Source: Siphonodentalium dalli (taxonomy: Eukaryota > Mollusca > Scaphopoda > Gadilida > Siphonodentaliidae). From it: a DNA stretch of 64,000 nt. Location: positions 198,572,935 through 198,636,934 of the forward strand of contig CP136061.1 of assembly GCA_032622095.1 (NCBI GenBank), given 5' to 3'. The translations under genes and the position numbers were made by a program. Shown piece by piece: positions 1 to 9,798 of the stretch; within the stretch, counting starts at the first letter, position 1, and every line of letters starts with the position of its first letter. Below the pieces are notes generated by a model. The model did not search any database and had not been told where the DNA came from. It saw nothing but the letters and a program-made list of their open reading frames with translations.

Positions 1-1224
1 ATTGAAAAACTTTAATTGTAGAGTTTTATCCCGGGGATTCTTTTTCATTTGACTAACCACATTTCCCATACTTGTTTTCAAATCTTTAAAACGTTGATCA
101 AACCAGATACGTTTTCGTTGCTGTCGTTTCCTATGTGTTATTTTAACAACTTTTGTCGAAGCTTGATTAATGCATTTGAATATTTCGCTTAGGTGATGAG
201 TTGCGCTTTCGGTGCCTTCAGGATTTTCCCGATAGGTAGTCAGTCTGAAATTCATCAGACTTTTTTTAATATGTGGCTCGTATAAAAAACCTTTCGCTTT
301 ATCGGAACTATCATCGCACCATTTCACCTTGACACTTCGATGGGTGTATTTATATTTAAGTTTTTGTGTTTCAAATTTACATACTTTGAAGTTTAGATGC
401 ACCGAGAGCTGACTGTGGTCTGAGAATTCTGTTGGCGGTTTTACACAAAAGTACGTAACATCGTATAAATACTTTTCATTTGTTATTACATAATCAACTA
501 TGCTGACTCCATTGTATTGGTAGCTGGTTAAATTACCTAGAGAATCGCCAATTTTTCTGCCGTTGACTATACTTAGGCCACTTGATTTACAAATGCTGAG
601 GAGCTGTTTCCCAAAATCATTGCAGACTTTATCGAGACTAGCCCTTTCTTTTACGGAATCAAGCATATAGTTGTCATGCACTAAAATGTGTCTGTCGTCA
701 TCGTGTGCAACAAAATCCGGTTTGCCTCCGGTTCTAGCATTGAAATCCCCCCCAAGAATAATCAACTGGTCCGATTTCAACTTCGCAAGATCATTCGCGA
801 GATCACTAAAAATGTTCTCACGTTTGTCGCATGTTTTCCAAATACTTGAATTGATTGGAGGTATATACACAGAAATGAACACGATGTTTGTTTCTAATCC
901 GAACATTTTACCTTCAAATTCAACCCACAAAGTTGTGCCATGCATGCGCTTAACTTTCTTGATATATTTTTTATATACGGAACGACAATAAAACGCAATA
1001 CCCCCTCTCGCATTCTTTTCTTTTCTAAACAAGTCTAAACAATGATATTCTGGAATTTGGATGTTCGCGATATCGTTATGCCAGGTTTCTGTTAAAGTAA
1101 TAAAATCATAACGATTTATGAGCTTAATAAAATCATGTTCATTCACCTTCTTTGTGAGTCCCTGAATATTCCAAACAGTATAGCAAATATTTTTCGAATC
1201 GTGTAGTTCTCTTTCTAAATTCAT
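1..1224 (-). CDS. LINE ORF2, N-terminal endonuclease (partial)
   Basis: From the ATG at 1224-1222 the frame stays open for 408 codons to the window edge. The N-terminus reads NICYTVWNIQGLTKKV, like the start of an endonuclease/exonuclease/phosphatase (EEP) domain. Family blocks follow in order: the catalytic glutamate in LTETWHNDIA, ARGGIAFYC, ISVYIPP, LGGDFNARTG (catalytic Asp/Asn) and FSDHSQLSVHLN (catalytic Asp-His). In LINEs this enzyme nicks the target DNA to prime reverse transcription. The reverse transcriptase should lie beyond position 1. No stop or frameshift occurs in the visible part, including across a seven-G run in the GGDFN block, so the copy may be fairly young. Confidence 0.88.
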   Translation of the reverse strand, partial: MNLERELHDSKNICYTVWNIQGLTKKVNEHDFIKLINRYDFITLTETWHNDIANIQIPEYHCLDLFRKEKNARGGIAFYCRSVYKKYIKKVKRMHGTTLWVEFEGKMFGLETNIVFISVYIPPINSSIWKTCDKRENIFSDLANDLAKLKSDQLIILGGDFNARTGGKPDFVAHDDDRHILVHDNYMLDSVKERASLDKVCNDFGKQLLSICKSSGLSIVNGRKIGDSLGNLTSYQYNGVSIVDYVITNEKYLYDVTYFCVKPPTEFSDHSQLSVHLNFKVCKFETQKLKYKYTHRSVKVKWCDDSSDKAKGFLYEPHIKKSLMNFRLTTYRENPEGTESATHHLSEIFKCINQASTKVVKITHRKRQQRKRIWFDQRFKDLKTSMGNVVSQMKKNPRDKTLQLKFFN

Positions 1225-1645
1225 TTTGTTTTAAATATAGGATCGGAGGTCATCGGATACAAATCCAGGAACACGTAGTACCGGTACATGCGCAAAGAGC
1301 CGAGAACAATGGAGTATGTTCTCGCAAACTCGAGAACATATATCTATATATAGCCTTATAGGCATACATGCATCATTATATATCTTTCTATTAAACCCAG
1401 AATAATTAATATACAATCCCGGATATACAAAATGATGTATCTGATCAATATGACAAATTGAAACCGCTGGATTCTATTAGCTATAGAATTTACACAAAAA
1501 CTACTTTGAAATTAAAGAAATATTTTTTGTGCAAATACAGTAGCACCATGTCTAGGCCTAGTTAAAGACAACATTAACAGTAGCTCAATGGTCATTAGTA
1601 TTATGTTTAAATATCTCAGCGTTGATCGCTTATATCGCATTTTCA
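1225..1645 (-). other. LINE spacer between ORF1 and ORF2
   Basis: About 420 bases without a recognisable domain separate the last ORF1 stop from the ORF2 start codon. It is AT-rich with short stop-interrupted frames. It may be a true inter-ORF spacer or the decayed C-terminus of ORF1. Confidence 0.4.
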
Positions 1646-1927
1646 TTACATATCTGAAATTGTTCTACTAATAACACCTGAAAATTGCAAGAGATGCTCA
1701 CTTAACATAATCAAACCACTACGTAAAGAACTTGTGTCCGTTGAGTTTCTGCATATCTTCGTCGCTGTGTTAATGGCATCTAACTGAGTCACAGAACGTT
1801 CGTACTGATTTGTTGTCTGTGTCATAAAATTGTCATATCTTTTGTCGTTGGTCATCATTTGTCTCGTTGGTCTGCTACTGCTGTAATGACCCCGTCTCCC
1901 TGTATGTCCGAATCGTTGGGTATTCAT
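1646..1927 (-). CDS. LINE ORF1, distal segment after an in-frame TGA
   Basis: This 93-codon frame begins at an ATG only three codons past the TGA that ends the esterase-like ORF and lies in the same frame, so the two are probably one ORF1 interrupted by a stop. The segment is Arg/Ser/Thr/Gln-rich (for example GRRGHYSSSRPTRQMM), as expected of a basic, nucleic-acid-binding or disordered region. No zinc knuckle or coiled coil is obvious. It ends 421 bases before ORF2. Confidence 0.5.
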   Translation of the reverse strand: MNTQRFGHTGRRGHYSSSRPTRQMMTNDKRYDNFMTQTTNQYERSVTQLDAINTATKICRNSTDTSSLRSGLIMLSEHLLQFSGVISRTISDM

Positions 1928-1933
1928 TTCTGA

Positions 1934-2515
1934 TCACTGATACCAGCTGAACTTTGTATTCTCGGCATATTTAATATTCTTGGCTAGCACCCTCACACCG
2001 CTGAAATTTGGGTGCCAATTGTCACGATAAAGATCCTGTCGAACTTCATAAGAATGCCGATCAACAAAACTTGATGTGTTGTCCACAAATATGCAGCCCT
2101 GCTCGGAGCAAACATCCATGTATACGTGATTAGCCTCTTCCACAAGCATATTGATATGGTTAGAATGCAAAGTAGGCAAAACTGACGAGATTCGTATTCC
2201 GGCATTTGGGAGTTTGTCGCGAATTTTCGCGATTAACTGTCGTGTATCTTTCTTGGTTGTTTGTAAGTTATTCATGCAGCTGTTTATTCCTACATGGACA
2301 GTGACTTTATGAACATTTTCGAATTTTGAAGTGTGACCATCATTCAACCATTTCATTAAGCCACCGACCCGTTGTCCCGGTTGCATGACACATTCCACAT
2401 TTTCATCACCAACAGCCATTCGCATTGGATCAATTTTCCTCAGAACGGAGTCTCCCAACATCAAGTGTATTGGCGTGTTGTTTAACGACGACATTTTTGC
2501 ATCGATGGCTTCCAC
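1934..2515 (-). CDS. LINE ORF1 with SGNH/GDSL-like hydrolase domain
   Basis: The 193-residue product carries the spaced blocks of an SGNH hydrolase: LMLGDSVLRK near residue 20 (block I with the nucleophile Ser), VTVHVGINSC near residue 70 (block III-like Gly-x-Asn) and DNWHPNFSG near residue 165 (block V Asp-x-x-His). Esterase-like domains occur in ORF1p of some CR1-clade LINEs, where they may act in RNP formation or membrane/lipid association; the role is not settled. The frame ends at a TGA, then stays open in the same phase to 1646, suggesting a disabling mutation or readthrough. Confidence 0.7.
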   Translation of the reverse strand: MEAIDAKMSSLNNTPIHLMLGDSVLRKIDPMRMAVGDENVECVMQPGQRVGGLMKWLNDGHTSKFENVHKVTVHVGINSCMNNLQTTKKDTRQLIAKIRDKLPNAGIRISSVLPTLHSNHINMLVEEANHVYMDVCSEQGCIFVDNTSSFVDRHSYEVRQDLYRDNWHPNFSGVRVLAKNIKYAENTKFSWYQ

Positions 2516-2573
2516 TTGATTTATAATACAATCGCTGTTTTATGTTGATATTTCACAGTCGCCGGGATTGACA

Positions 2574-2745
2574 CAAGCATTTGATGCACTCCATACGAAA
2601 TACGGCCATATTGGTATTATTTAATCTAACTTTTTTTTCATCGACGGGACTTATCAGATAAACTCTCTTTATAATGTGATGTCACTGAGGCCCGCGCCAT
2701 TCAACGGAATAACGGTGTTGGCTTATTTTATAATCAAAGCCGTCC
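2574..2745. repeat. About 170-bp segment repeated at 4500-4666
   Basis: Both segments begin GCATTTGATGCACTCCATAC, continue through ATACGGCCATATTGGTATTA and AACTCTCTTTATAATGTGAT, and end near AATCAAA(G/T)CCGTCCA. They differ by only a few substitutions and a T-run length. The first abuts the LINE 5' end on one side and the start of duplication copy 1 on the other. It may be a leftover of an earlier tandem unit or a small dispersed element. Confidence 0.7.
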
Positions 2746-2815
2746 ATATGTCAGCTGTGGTACAGAAAAAAAGGTAATGTAACGCGTTTGCAACCGATTA
2801 CTGATATTATACATG

Positions 2816-2950
2816 TATTGCATGGTGTCGATGTTGACATGAGGATTGATCAACCCGAGGAAGTTAATATTCACCGAGGCTGCAGACTGATGTGAATAAT
2901 AACTTCCAAGGGTTGATAAATCCTCATGTCAACATCAAAACAATGCAATA
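2816..2950. repeat. Fold-back hairpin element
   Basis: Imperfect inverted repeat. The left arm starts TTGCATGGTGTCGATGTTGA, and the right arm ends TCATGTCAACATC then AACAATGCAA. It is a relative of the hairpin at 3377-3510. Confidence 0.75.
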
Positions 2951-3376
2951 CGTGTTTTATTATATGATCTGCCCATGCTATCAAACCCATTAGGCCTGAA
3001 AAACATTACTGACCCGTGTATATATGTATATGGATCCATGAAATGCACAACAATGTGATTCAAGAAGTCAAAATTTAATAAACAGGATTATAATTCCTAT
3101 TTATTATATGATCATTAACTTTCTCCCCGGAGCCATGTAGTAATTGATTGGCGTGACCGGGTTGATAAATCACGATATTAACCCGGCGCTGGGTTAATAA
3201 CAAAATATGTGTTACGTCACGCGTAAGAGGTGACTTATACATAACTGAATTATCGTTGATTTTCGGAAGAGAGTTTCAGTAAATCCGTTGTTTGTTGAAC
3301 ATATGTGTCTCTTCAACTCCTAAAGTAGTACTCTACCATGATACATAATGCCGCTAGTTCATATAATAAAACACCT

Positions 3377-3510
3377 GTTGCATGGTTTCGATGTTGACAT
3401 GAGGATTTATCAACCCTTGGAAGTGAATATTCACCTCGGCATGTAGCCTCGGTGAATATTAACATCATCGGGTTAATAAATCCTCATGTCAACCTCGACA
3501 ACCATGCAAC
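3377..3510. repeat. Fold-back hairpin element, second member
   Basis: The arms begin GTTGCATGGTTTCGATGTTG and end with CATGTCAACCTCGAC and AACCATGCAAC. The loop is around CTCGGCATGTAGCCTCGG. Same family as 2816-2950. Confidence 0.75.
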
Positions 3511-4047
3511 AAATGTATAATATTAATAACTCATGACTTCGCGTGATCTTGCTACTAACCTATCGGTCCTATTTATAGGACAATCCAGTATATATATCAT
3601 TATTTATCAACTCCTTTTCCGTAGCATTTAGTATGGGAATTTTAGAAGAAAGTTTATGATCATATAATAATACAATTTGGTCTTTTGTTGTTCAACTCCG
3701 AATATAACACATCTCGTATCCTGTGAACAAGACCGAAACGTCCAAGTCCGTTGAATTGATTTGGACTACTCCCACGACTTGAGTTGAAATGTTCTAATTG
3801 GTACACGTACCTCAAATATTCCAGCTCATTGAAATGTACAACCTATATAACCTATTGTTGACAATGTCAAACTGATTGCTATTTCAGCCCGAACATGTGG
3901 TCGAAAGAACGAGAATATTCGACTTTTGGTCAACAAATTTCGCACTACATGCAGGTTGATATATGATGGAAGTTGTTGCCATGTCCCTGACTCCCTGCGC
4001 TCCGGTGTAATGGCCGGAAGTCAGCATCCATTTGCGAGAATTCGATA

Positions 4048-4220
4048 TCAACCAAGCACGGAAATTGTCACCACCAGAGTTGTGATAGCAATTAATAGTG
4101 TTGCCTGCGAAGGTATGTCCGCGGCCCCAGTTCTTGAGAGTCCATACTCTGGGTTATATGGATTGTTTGTCCACTGCCATGTAGCAGGTGTTGTCCTTGG
4201 TCTTGGTGTTGTAATTGGAA
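4048..4220 (-). CDS. Terminal exon: Thr/Pro linker and hydrophobic (GPI-like) C-terminus
   Basis: The acceptor is TTTTACAG at 4221-4222 and entry is phase 1. The exon encodes 56 residues: a Pro/Thr/Arg-rich stretch (PITTPRPRTTPATWQW), a polar stretch, small residues GAAD, and the hydrophobic tail LLIAITTLVVTISVLG directly before TGA (4050-4048). A small-residue site, a short spacer and a hydrophobic end with no cytoplasmic tail match a GPI-attachment signal; a very short type I membrane anchor is the alternative. No AATAAA was seen within several hundred bases downstream. Confidence 0.75.
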
Positions 4221-4499
4221 CTGTAAAACAAAAAAATAATCCAGCGTGTGGAAATGAATTACTGTGACTGGTATATTCGCGTTAATTCAGGCTAAACGAC
4301 AGTATCAGTCAACCTAGACTCATTCATGCATGGCCGGGTACCTTATATCACGAATCAGCCTATCCTCTTGAAAATGCGTCCACATTGAACCTATGTCAAA
4401 AACCCAAATACGCCCATATTGGCATTATTTGAATCTGAATTACGCACGAAAACATTCATATATGAGAGTATTCATATCACAAATAAATCCGTATTGGGC

Positions 4500-4666
4500 G
4501 CATTTGATGCACTCCATACGAAATACGGCCATATTGGTATTATTTAATATAACTTTTTGTCATCGACGCGACTTATCAGATAAACTCTCTTTATAATGTG
4601 ATGTCACTGAGGCCCGCGCCATTGAACGGAATAACGGTGTTGGCTTATTTTATAATCAAATCCGTC
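4500..4666. repeat. Second copy of the 2574-2745 segment
   Basis: Lies in duplication copy 1 downstream of the terminal exon. Copy 2 of the duplication departs from copy 1 exactly where this segment starts (about 58530), so it is either an insertion in copy 1 or a loss in copy 2. Confidence 0.7.
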
Positions 4667-5560
4667 CAATACGAACCTTTGTGAATATTTACGTCCAATA
4701 TATGAACCTATTTCAAGGAGGATAATTATGTTGATAATTTGCTCGAAAATGCCGGGAAGATATCATGTCTGGCAATTGCAAGATTGAGTTGTTTTCTATA
4801 GTTTTCAAAGTTATCAAGATATTAGCCCAAAAACTCTTCTCGGATAATGCAAAAATCGGATATGGAATATACCTATTTTGATGATATTTTGGTGTTAAAA
4901 TTCCATTATCACGAAAACTGGTGACTTAATCACTAATATAGTCTCACAGTCATATTTATATTGGTGAATTAATGTCAAAATGTGTTTGTATGTGTTATAC
5001 AGGAGAAACTCATAAAATTCACATTAGCACCGTAAAATTATCCGTATGAATACTATATCATGCTACGAATCTCTACCCTGGCTAACAACCTTCAGCCATC
5101 TGGAGTAGAGATTCGCGGCATGATCTATTTGAATACGTGCAACATTCATACGTAGATATGTTATATTATCCAATGGACAATCACAATTCAAGTTAGCTGA
5201 ACAATTTGAATAAATATTAGGCACTAAATGTACTTCAAAAATATACACAAAAATGCGTCCAGCCGACGACTCTTATCAGTATACCAACTGAAAGCCGCTT
5301 CCCACAGATTGACAACACAACTTTTTAGAGACAGATAACTATTTTCCGCACCGAATGCTCAGCGTGGATCCGCCCTCAATTAAAATATAGTATTTTTATT
5401 TTGCTTATGTCATGTGTTCTTGTCGATATCAAAATAGGTTCATACGTAATTGTAGTACATATAATAGCACTCTACATTCCTTTGAAAATTCTTATTGGAA
5501 TCTCAGCATTGTCTGTATGAAGAGCGCTTGTCTTAACCATTGTTATACGGAAGCCTATTA
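4667..5560. other. Intron 6 sequence, no gene seen
   Basis: It lies between the ten-Cys exon and the terminal exon on the minus strand. Much of 4880-5545 is matched in duplication copy 2 (58700-59395). There is a small imperfect inverted repeat around 5059-5122 (ATCATGCTACGAATCTCT and AGAGATTCGCGGCATGAT). Confidence 0.6.
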
Positions 5561-5580
5561 ATTGCAACGCTTAAAAATAT

Positions 5581-5848
5581 TTCTGCGATTAATCGCAAAA
5601 CATCGACAAATCGCAAACCCAAACATTTTGCGATTAATCGCAAACCCTAAACATTTGAGATAAATCTCATTAAATCGGAAACCTTTTCGATTAATCGCAA
5701 ATTACTTTGCGATAAATCGAAAAATAACTTTGCGAAAAATCTAGCGATAAATCGCAAACATCATTGCATGTTATGCAAAGTAATTTGAGATTTATCGCAA
5801 AGGTTTGCGATTAATCGCAATGGTTTGCGATTTATCGCAAATTTAGTT
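5581..5848. repeat. Array of self-complementary TTTGCGATTAATCGCAAA-type units
   Basis: About ten imperfect copies of a palindromic 17-18-mer (TTTGCGATTAATCGCAAA, TTGCGATAAATCGCAA and similar) follow each other at irregular spacing. The equivalent stretch in copy 2 (60580-60682) is shorter. Each unit can form a small hairpin. Confidence 0.85.
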
Positions 5849-5934
5849 TTATGCGTTGGTATACTAATGGGTACATTGTCATCCAAAAGCTCTACACTTT
5901 GGTAATTTATGGCCGAGTAAACAATAAAACATAC

Positions 5935-6222
5935 CTCTACACATATAAGAGACACATGCTTCGTCGCAATTTTCCAGCGATGTATTTGCCAGATGACGTG
6001 ATATCTCTGAGAACGCACATGAGCTTGACGCCTCAGTCTCGCACGCCTCTTTTGTTGGTTTAGTTATGTCGCTTGTGCAGTTGTCCTTGTCTGTGCTCGT
6101 TTGCACAGCCAATCGGCACGAATTGTCGACGACAGAACTGGTGTTGCACGTTGCTTTAGTCACAAAGAAGGTGCTCTTCTCATCGCAGCTGATATCTGAA
6201 CTGTTTCGTCCAAAACAGCGGT
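5935..6222 (-). CDS. Exon encoding a ten-cysteine extracellular domain, family not recognised
   Basis: This 288-base exon is phase 1-1, with acceptor CGCAG at 6223 and donor GTATGT from 5934. It encodes 96 residues beginning DRCFGRNSSDISCDE and ending NCDEACVSYMCR. There are ten cysteines and several N-glycosylation sequons (NSS, NTS, NCT), fitting a secreted disulfide-rich fold. The count resembles Ly6/uPAR domains, but the hallmark CCxxxxCN end is absent, so that family is not claimed. Copy 2 (61067-60780) has the same length, all ten cysteines and no stop; most visible differences are single residues such as Lys/Asn, Asn/Glu or Pro/Gln. Confidence 0.8.
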
Positions 6223-7996
6223 CTGCGTTGAAGCATACATGTATAACATAACATGGCATGACATGACATAACATAATTTAGTATACACGCACACTAAATT
6301 AACATAATGGATTATACAAAAGTTGCGGTTATATAAATATCGTTATCACACAGAAGGGGATATTGACATTTTTGTTTCCTTTCATACCAACATGTGTGCA
6401 TGTGAACGACAAAATGGACCGACTCACTTAAATGTGTACCAAGTTATCGTGTCCACACTGTGAAGTTTTTCCTGTGTTGCAGGCATTTCGTCGTAGAAAA
6501 TCACATGGTGTCGGCATAATATTATGAACGGCAACATGTGGATAAAATGCACCTTTACCCAAACTAACGACATGATATGTAAAATTTCCTCCGTAGCTCC
6601 ATGCACATTTGAACCATTCTACCGATATTTTCCTTCAAATTATCAAATACCTGTATGATTGATTCTTATGGTACATGTACAATTGGATGCTATATATTTG
6701 CACGCAAAATTCGGTTCATCGATATCGTTACAGGTGTAATTACATATTTTTAACTCATCACGTAGTTAGTAACGGTACCACATGCAGATGCATTTTATGA
6801 GTAATTTATGTTCTTTTCTGGCTCATTATACATTTCGCTATCGAAATGTCTGCAACAAGGAGAGTGTGTGAAAGGGACCCTAACATTACTTTCATTATTT
6901 TATATCACGATAAAAAGTTGCTTTGTGCGTTACTATGGAAACTAGTCCCCTTCGATGAGCAATGAAACAAGAAAGAGTAAGTTAATAGATATATGTATAA
7001 GCTGTTGGTGCATCCAATATGTTATAATGTATACCAAAATTATCTCATTCGTAAAAATAACATTCATCTTTGTTTTCGATAGCCATTCAAATAATTAGAT
7101 ATTAATATTACGCATCAATTTATCTCAAATTTCGAACGATTTGATTCATTCTGATCTATACGAAAAATTAAAATAAACCCCGAAAGCACAACCCCTCTGC
7201 ATCCAGACAGCCCCATACATCCTCCATCCGCAGGGCAAGATTCAAATATCTGGCGTCATTCATAACTTTTGTGTCTGACAATATATGTGTGGTATGATTT
7301 TAAATGGGGAGAGGTGGGTAACTTGTGCACCGGATCCCACGTGCGACGTGCCTTCTGTTTGTAATATATTGTACTATTATTGTATCTGTTATGTATTTAT
7401 GTTTGGGAAGAATACATAAATTTGAAGTTAATTTACCATTGTACATGTGTATATAACATAACTGAAAGGCACTAAGTGGTTTGACATATGAAATTACACC
7501 CTGTTGTGTTGCAATATTCCGAACATGGATCAAGCTACATGTATATTTCTAAGTATGTGACACTTTTATATGGACCTTATGCCGCATAAACAACATATTC
7601 AATTTATAGAATTAATTTATGAATCAGAGACTTCTCCCTTCTGTGCAAAAAATTCAAAACATCTCGTAGCTATGATATTTCATAGTCTTTTTCAAATGTA
7701 TAAAATGTCAAAATGTCTATATAGATTTATTTATTGATATCTTACCATCCCTGATTTCAAATCAACTAATTCGACAAGGGCCATAACTCCGCGTTAACAA
7801 CGGAAAGAATCCAAATTTGAACCTGACCTGTATTTTCACTTAATTAATTCATATACCAACGTTAAAAAGCATAACATTGCCTAAAGTTATCATCCAGAAA
7901 TAAAAATAATCGGCATTTTATAACAAGCACCATAACTGAGGGAAAATCGGGTGGACCAAACCGAAATGCGAATTTCACCTGTATTTTCTTGTGGGT
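6223..7996. other. Intron 5, no gene seen
   Basis: Mostly collinear with copy 2 (61068-62515), with small indels and a longer gap around 7171-7600. No other exon with a convincing frame and splice sites was found. A segment near 6430-6520, conserved in copy 2, can be read in part as Cys-containing but is interrupted by stops. Confidence 0.55.
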
Positions 7997-8320
7997 AATA
8001 TATAGAGGATATCCTCACTTTTTCGGTGGATATGGGTTATATCTCATGAGTGATGACAAAACATTGAAATTCCACGAGTGGCTTTAGCCACGGGTTGAAA
8101 TTCAAATGTTTTGTCATCACGAATGAGATTTAACCCATATCCACTGAAAAAGTGTGGATATTCTGTTTATTATATACTTTAGTTACTTGCCTATGGCCCC
8201 CAATGAATGTCAATACATCAGAAATTTCACCAGTGGGATATCACTTATAACTCACTAGTGGGATATCACTTATATCTCACTGCTAAAACCTTATAATTCA
8301 TGGGCAAGCATATAATAAAT
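7997..8320. mobile_element. Copy-1-specific insertion with a long hairpin
   Basis: Copy 2 passes from GGGTAATATATA straight to AATTATAA where copy 1 has about 320 extra bases. The block contains an inverted repeat at about 8004-8163 (TTTTTCGGTGGATATGGGTT pairs with AACCCATATCCACTGAAAAA) and a short duplicated ACTAGTGGGATATCACTTAT motif near 8230-8275. It looks like a fold-back MITE. Confidence 0.65.
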
Positions 8321-8706
8321 AATTATAACATATTTTAGAACAATCAGATAACTTAAACTGAATTATCACCAGGAAACAAAATGTGCACATGGCGGACGAA
8401 CGCGTAGACGCACTGCCACTGGCCAACATCGGTGATTTACGTGGTATAATCTATAAATGGGACATGTCCTGTTAACATCAAATTATAACGCGTTATCTCC
8501 ATTGTTCGTGCTATGAATCGTGCATTCTGATCATTTCTATATGTGACATTTTCCAACAGGCACCTCAAGCTTTCCAACTGTCGGAAATTCACAACCTGTA
8601 CCCATAAGAATCCCAAATTGGACAACATCCAACATGAACTACTGATTATTGTGCCAAACATGATTTTTTTAAACTATTAAAACGTTTGTGGAGCACGAAA
8701 CACCCG

Positions 8707-8722
8707 CACCCCCCCCCCCCCC
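8707..8722. repeat. Poly-C tract
   Basis: An uninterrupted C run about 40 bases from the donor of TSP1 exon 4, on the intron side. Copy 2 has a shorter run at 62950-62961. Confidence 0.9.
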
Positions 8723-8758
8723 AAAACCTCCCATGCACAGCCTCATAATATTACTCAC

Positions 8759-8914
8759 CGTGACACTCTCCCAAGTTGCATGTTTTTGTTTCCTCAGAGA
8801 GACCAGAACAACCGCCCAAATGGAAGCATGTCCGACTTCTTTTCATGGCGCCGTTTCCACAAGATGCACTGCAGTGGCCAAATTCTGACCAAGGTGTCCA
8901 CCCGCCAGCTGGAA
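8759..8914 (-). CDS. TSP1 repeat 4 exon
   Basis: The 156-base exon (52 codons) has acceptor AATACAG at 8915-8916 and donor GTGAGT from 8758, phase 1-1. It encodes PAGGWTPWSEFGHCSASCG, then NGAMKRSRTC and NLGECH, with six cysteines and the TSP1 hallmarks WxPWS (C-mannosylation-type WxxW), CSxxCGxG and RxRxC. TSP1 modules are about 50-60-residue extracellular adhesion or binding units. It follows TSP1 repeat 3 and precedes the ten-Cys exon. The copy-2 counterpart is one base shorter and frameshifted. Confidence 0.9.
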
Positions 8915-9798
8915 CTGTATTACGTGCCGATTATACTTATGGCGTATAATTATGTATGATGACATGGTTATCATATGTGACACGCCTGCGTGTATATGAT
9001 ATTGTAAAATACAGGATACGATTTTGTGGTCTAAATAAAAATAGACACATCCATGACCATGTGGTCCTACTAATTTGCTACGATGTTAGTTTTAGTTTAA
9101 ACATGTTTATTCGGAATCAAAATACAAATAACTATGTAGATCCAATGTAGTGATGATAAACGAGAATATGATTTGGCAGTGAGCTAAATGCCTGTTGTTG
9201 TCATCTCCAACATGTATATATATAGAAAATGGGACAAATTTAACACACAATGACATAAGTATATATAATGTCTGTGCTCGTTAATGAATACACATATCGT
9301 TTTGCCATGATGCTGCTGAGTCTTGCTGCTTTAGATATGATACCGTCACGCCGGTGAGGCAAAACAGCCATTTTTTTGTTCTGTGCGGACTCGAGTTCTC
9401 ACAAATTCAAGAAGCGTAAATCTATGTTATTAGTTGCTTGTAACCTTATTGAACAGCTATATATTGATATCTCAGGTTGTGCACTAGCCTCTAGACCAAT
9501 CAAACGCCCGCTTTACAATGGAATCGAAAGAAGTGAGGTTATAAAAGAATACACGCAATTTGTATTAACAGCGCTCATCACATTTCCTCACGGATATCAT
9601 TATTTTTTATTTTTTTTATTCCAGAGATAAATATAACATGATGGTCAGAGAGACAGACATATATATATACAGACTTAGGGCACACACATTATAGTAAGGA
9701 TACAGTTATAAATAAATATTTTTGCACCTTTGCACCCACCCAAGTGATGTTGGATTTCACTTGGGCTACTCTTTCACAGGCGACATGAAGGAAAGTAT

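Larger units (their letters stand above)
1..2573 (-). mobile_element. Non-LTR retrotransposon (LINE), 3' part beyond the left edge
   Basis: Read on the minus strand this is a LINE: a short 5' leader (about 2573-2516), an ORF1 with an SGNH/esterase-like domain (2515-1934, continuing to 1646 after a stop), a spacer, and the start of ORF2 with an endonuclease (1224-1). The upstream boundary is set near 2573 because from 2574 on the sequence matches a second copy at about 4500. The element seems to have inserted into that sequence. An esterase-like ORF1 is known from CR1-clade LINEs; the clade here is inferred because the reverse transcriptase is off the edge. Confidence 0.8.
2807..3670. mobile_element. 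Copy-1-specific insertion with two fold-back repeats
   Basis: Sequence before 2807 continues directly into sequence after 3670 in duplication copy 2 (around 57643), so this block was gained by copy 1 or lost from copy 2. It holds two related hairpins: 2816-2950 and 3377-3510. Both use arms with GATGTTGACATGAGGAT pairing with CCTCATGTCAACATC. Between them is AT-rich sequence with no gene. Confidence 0.65.

Noticed and set aside
3926-4267. 113-codon plus-strand frame opposite the terminal TSP1-gene exon
   Set aside because: It is the antisense shadow of the real minus-strand exon; the minus frame has splice sites and a duplicate.
5581-5848. Short palindromic repeat array considered as CRISPR-like
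   Set aside because: Irregular spacing, diverged units, no unique spacers of constant length, and eukaryotic context.
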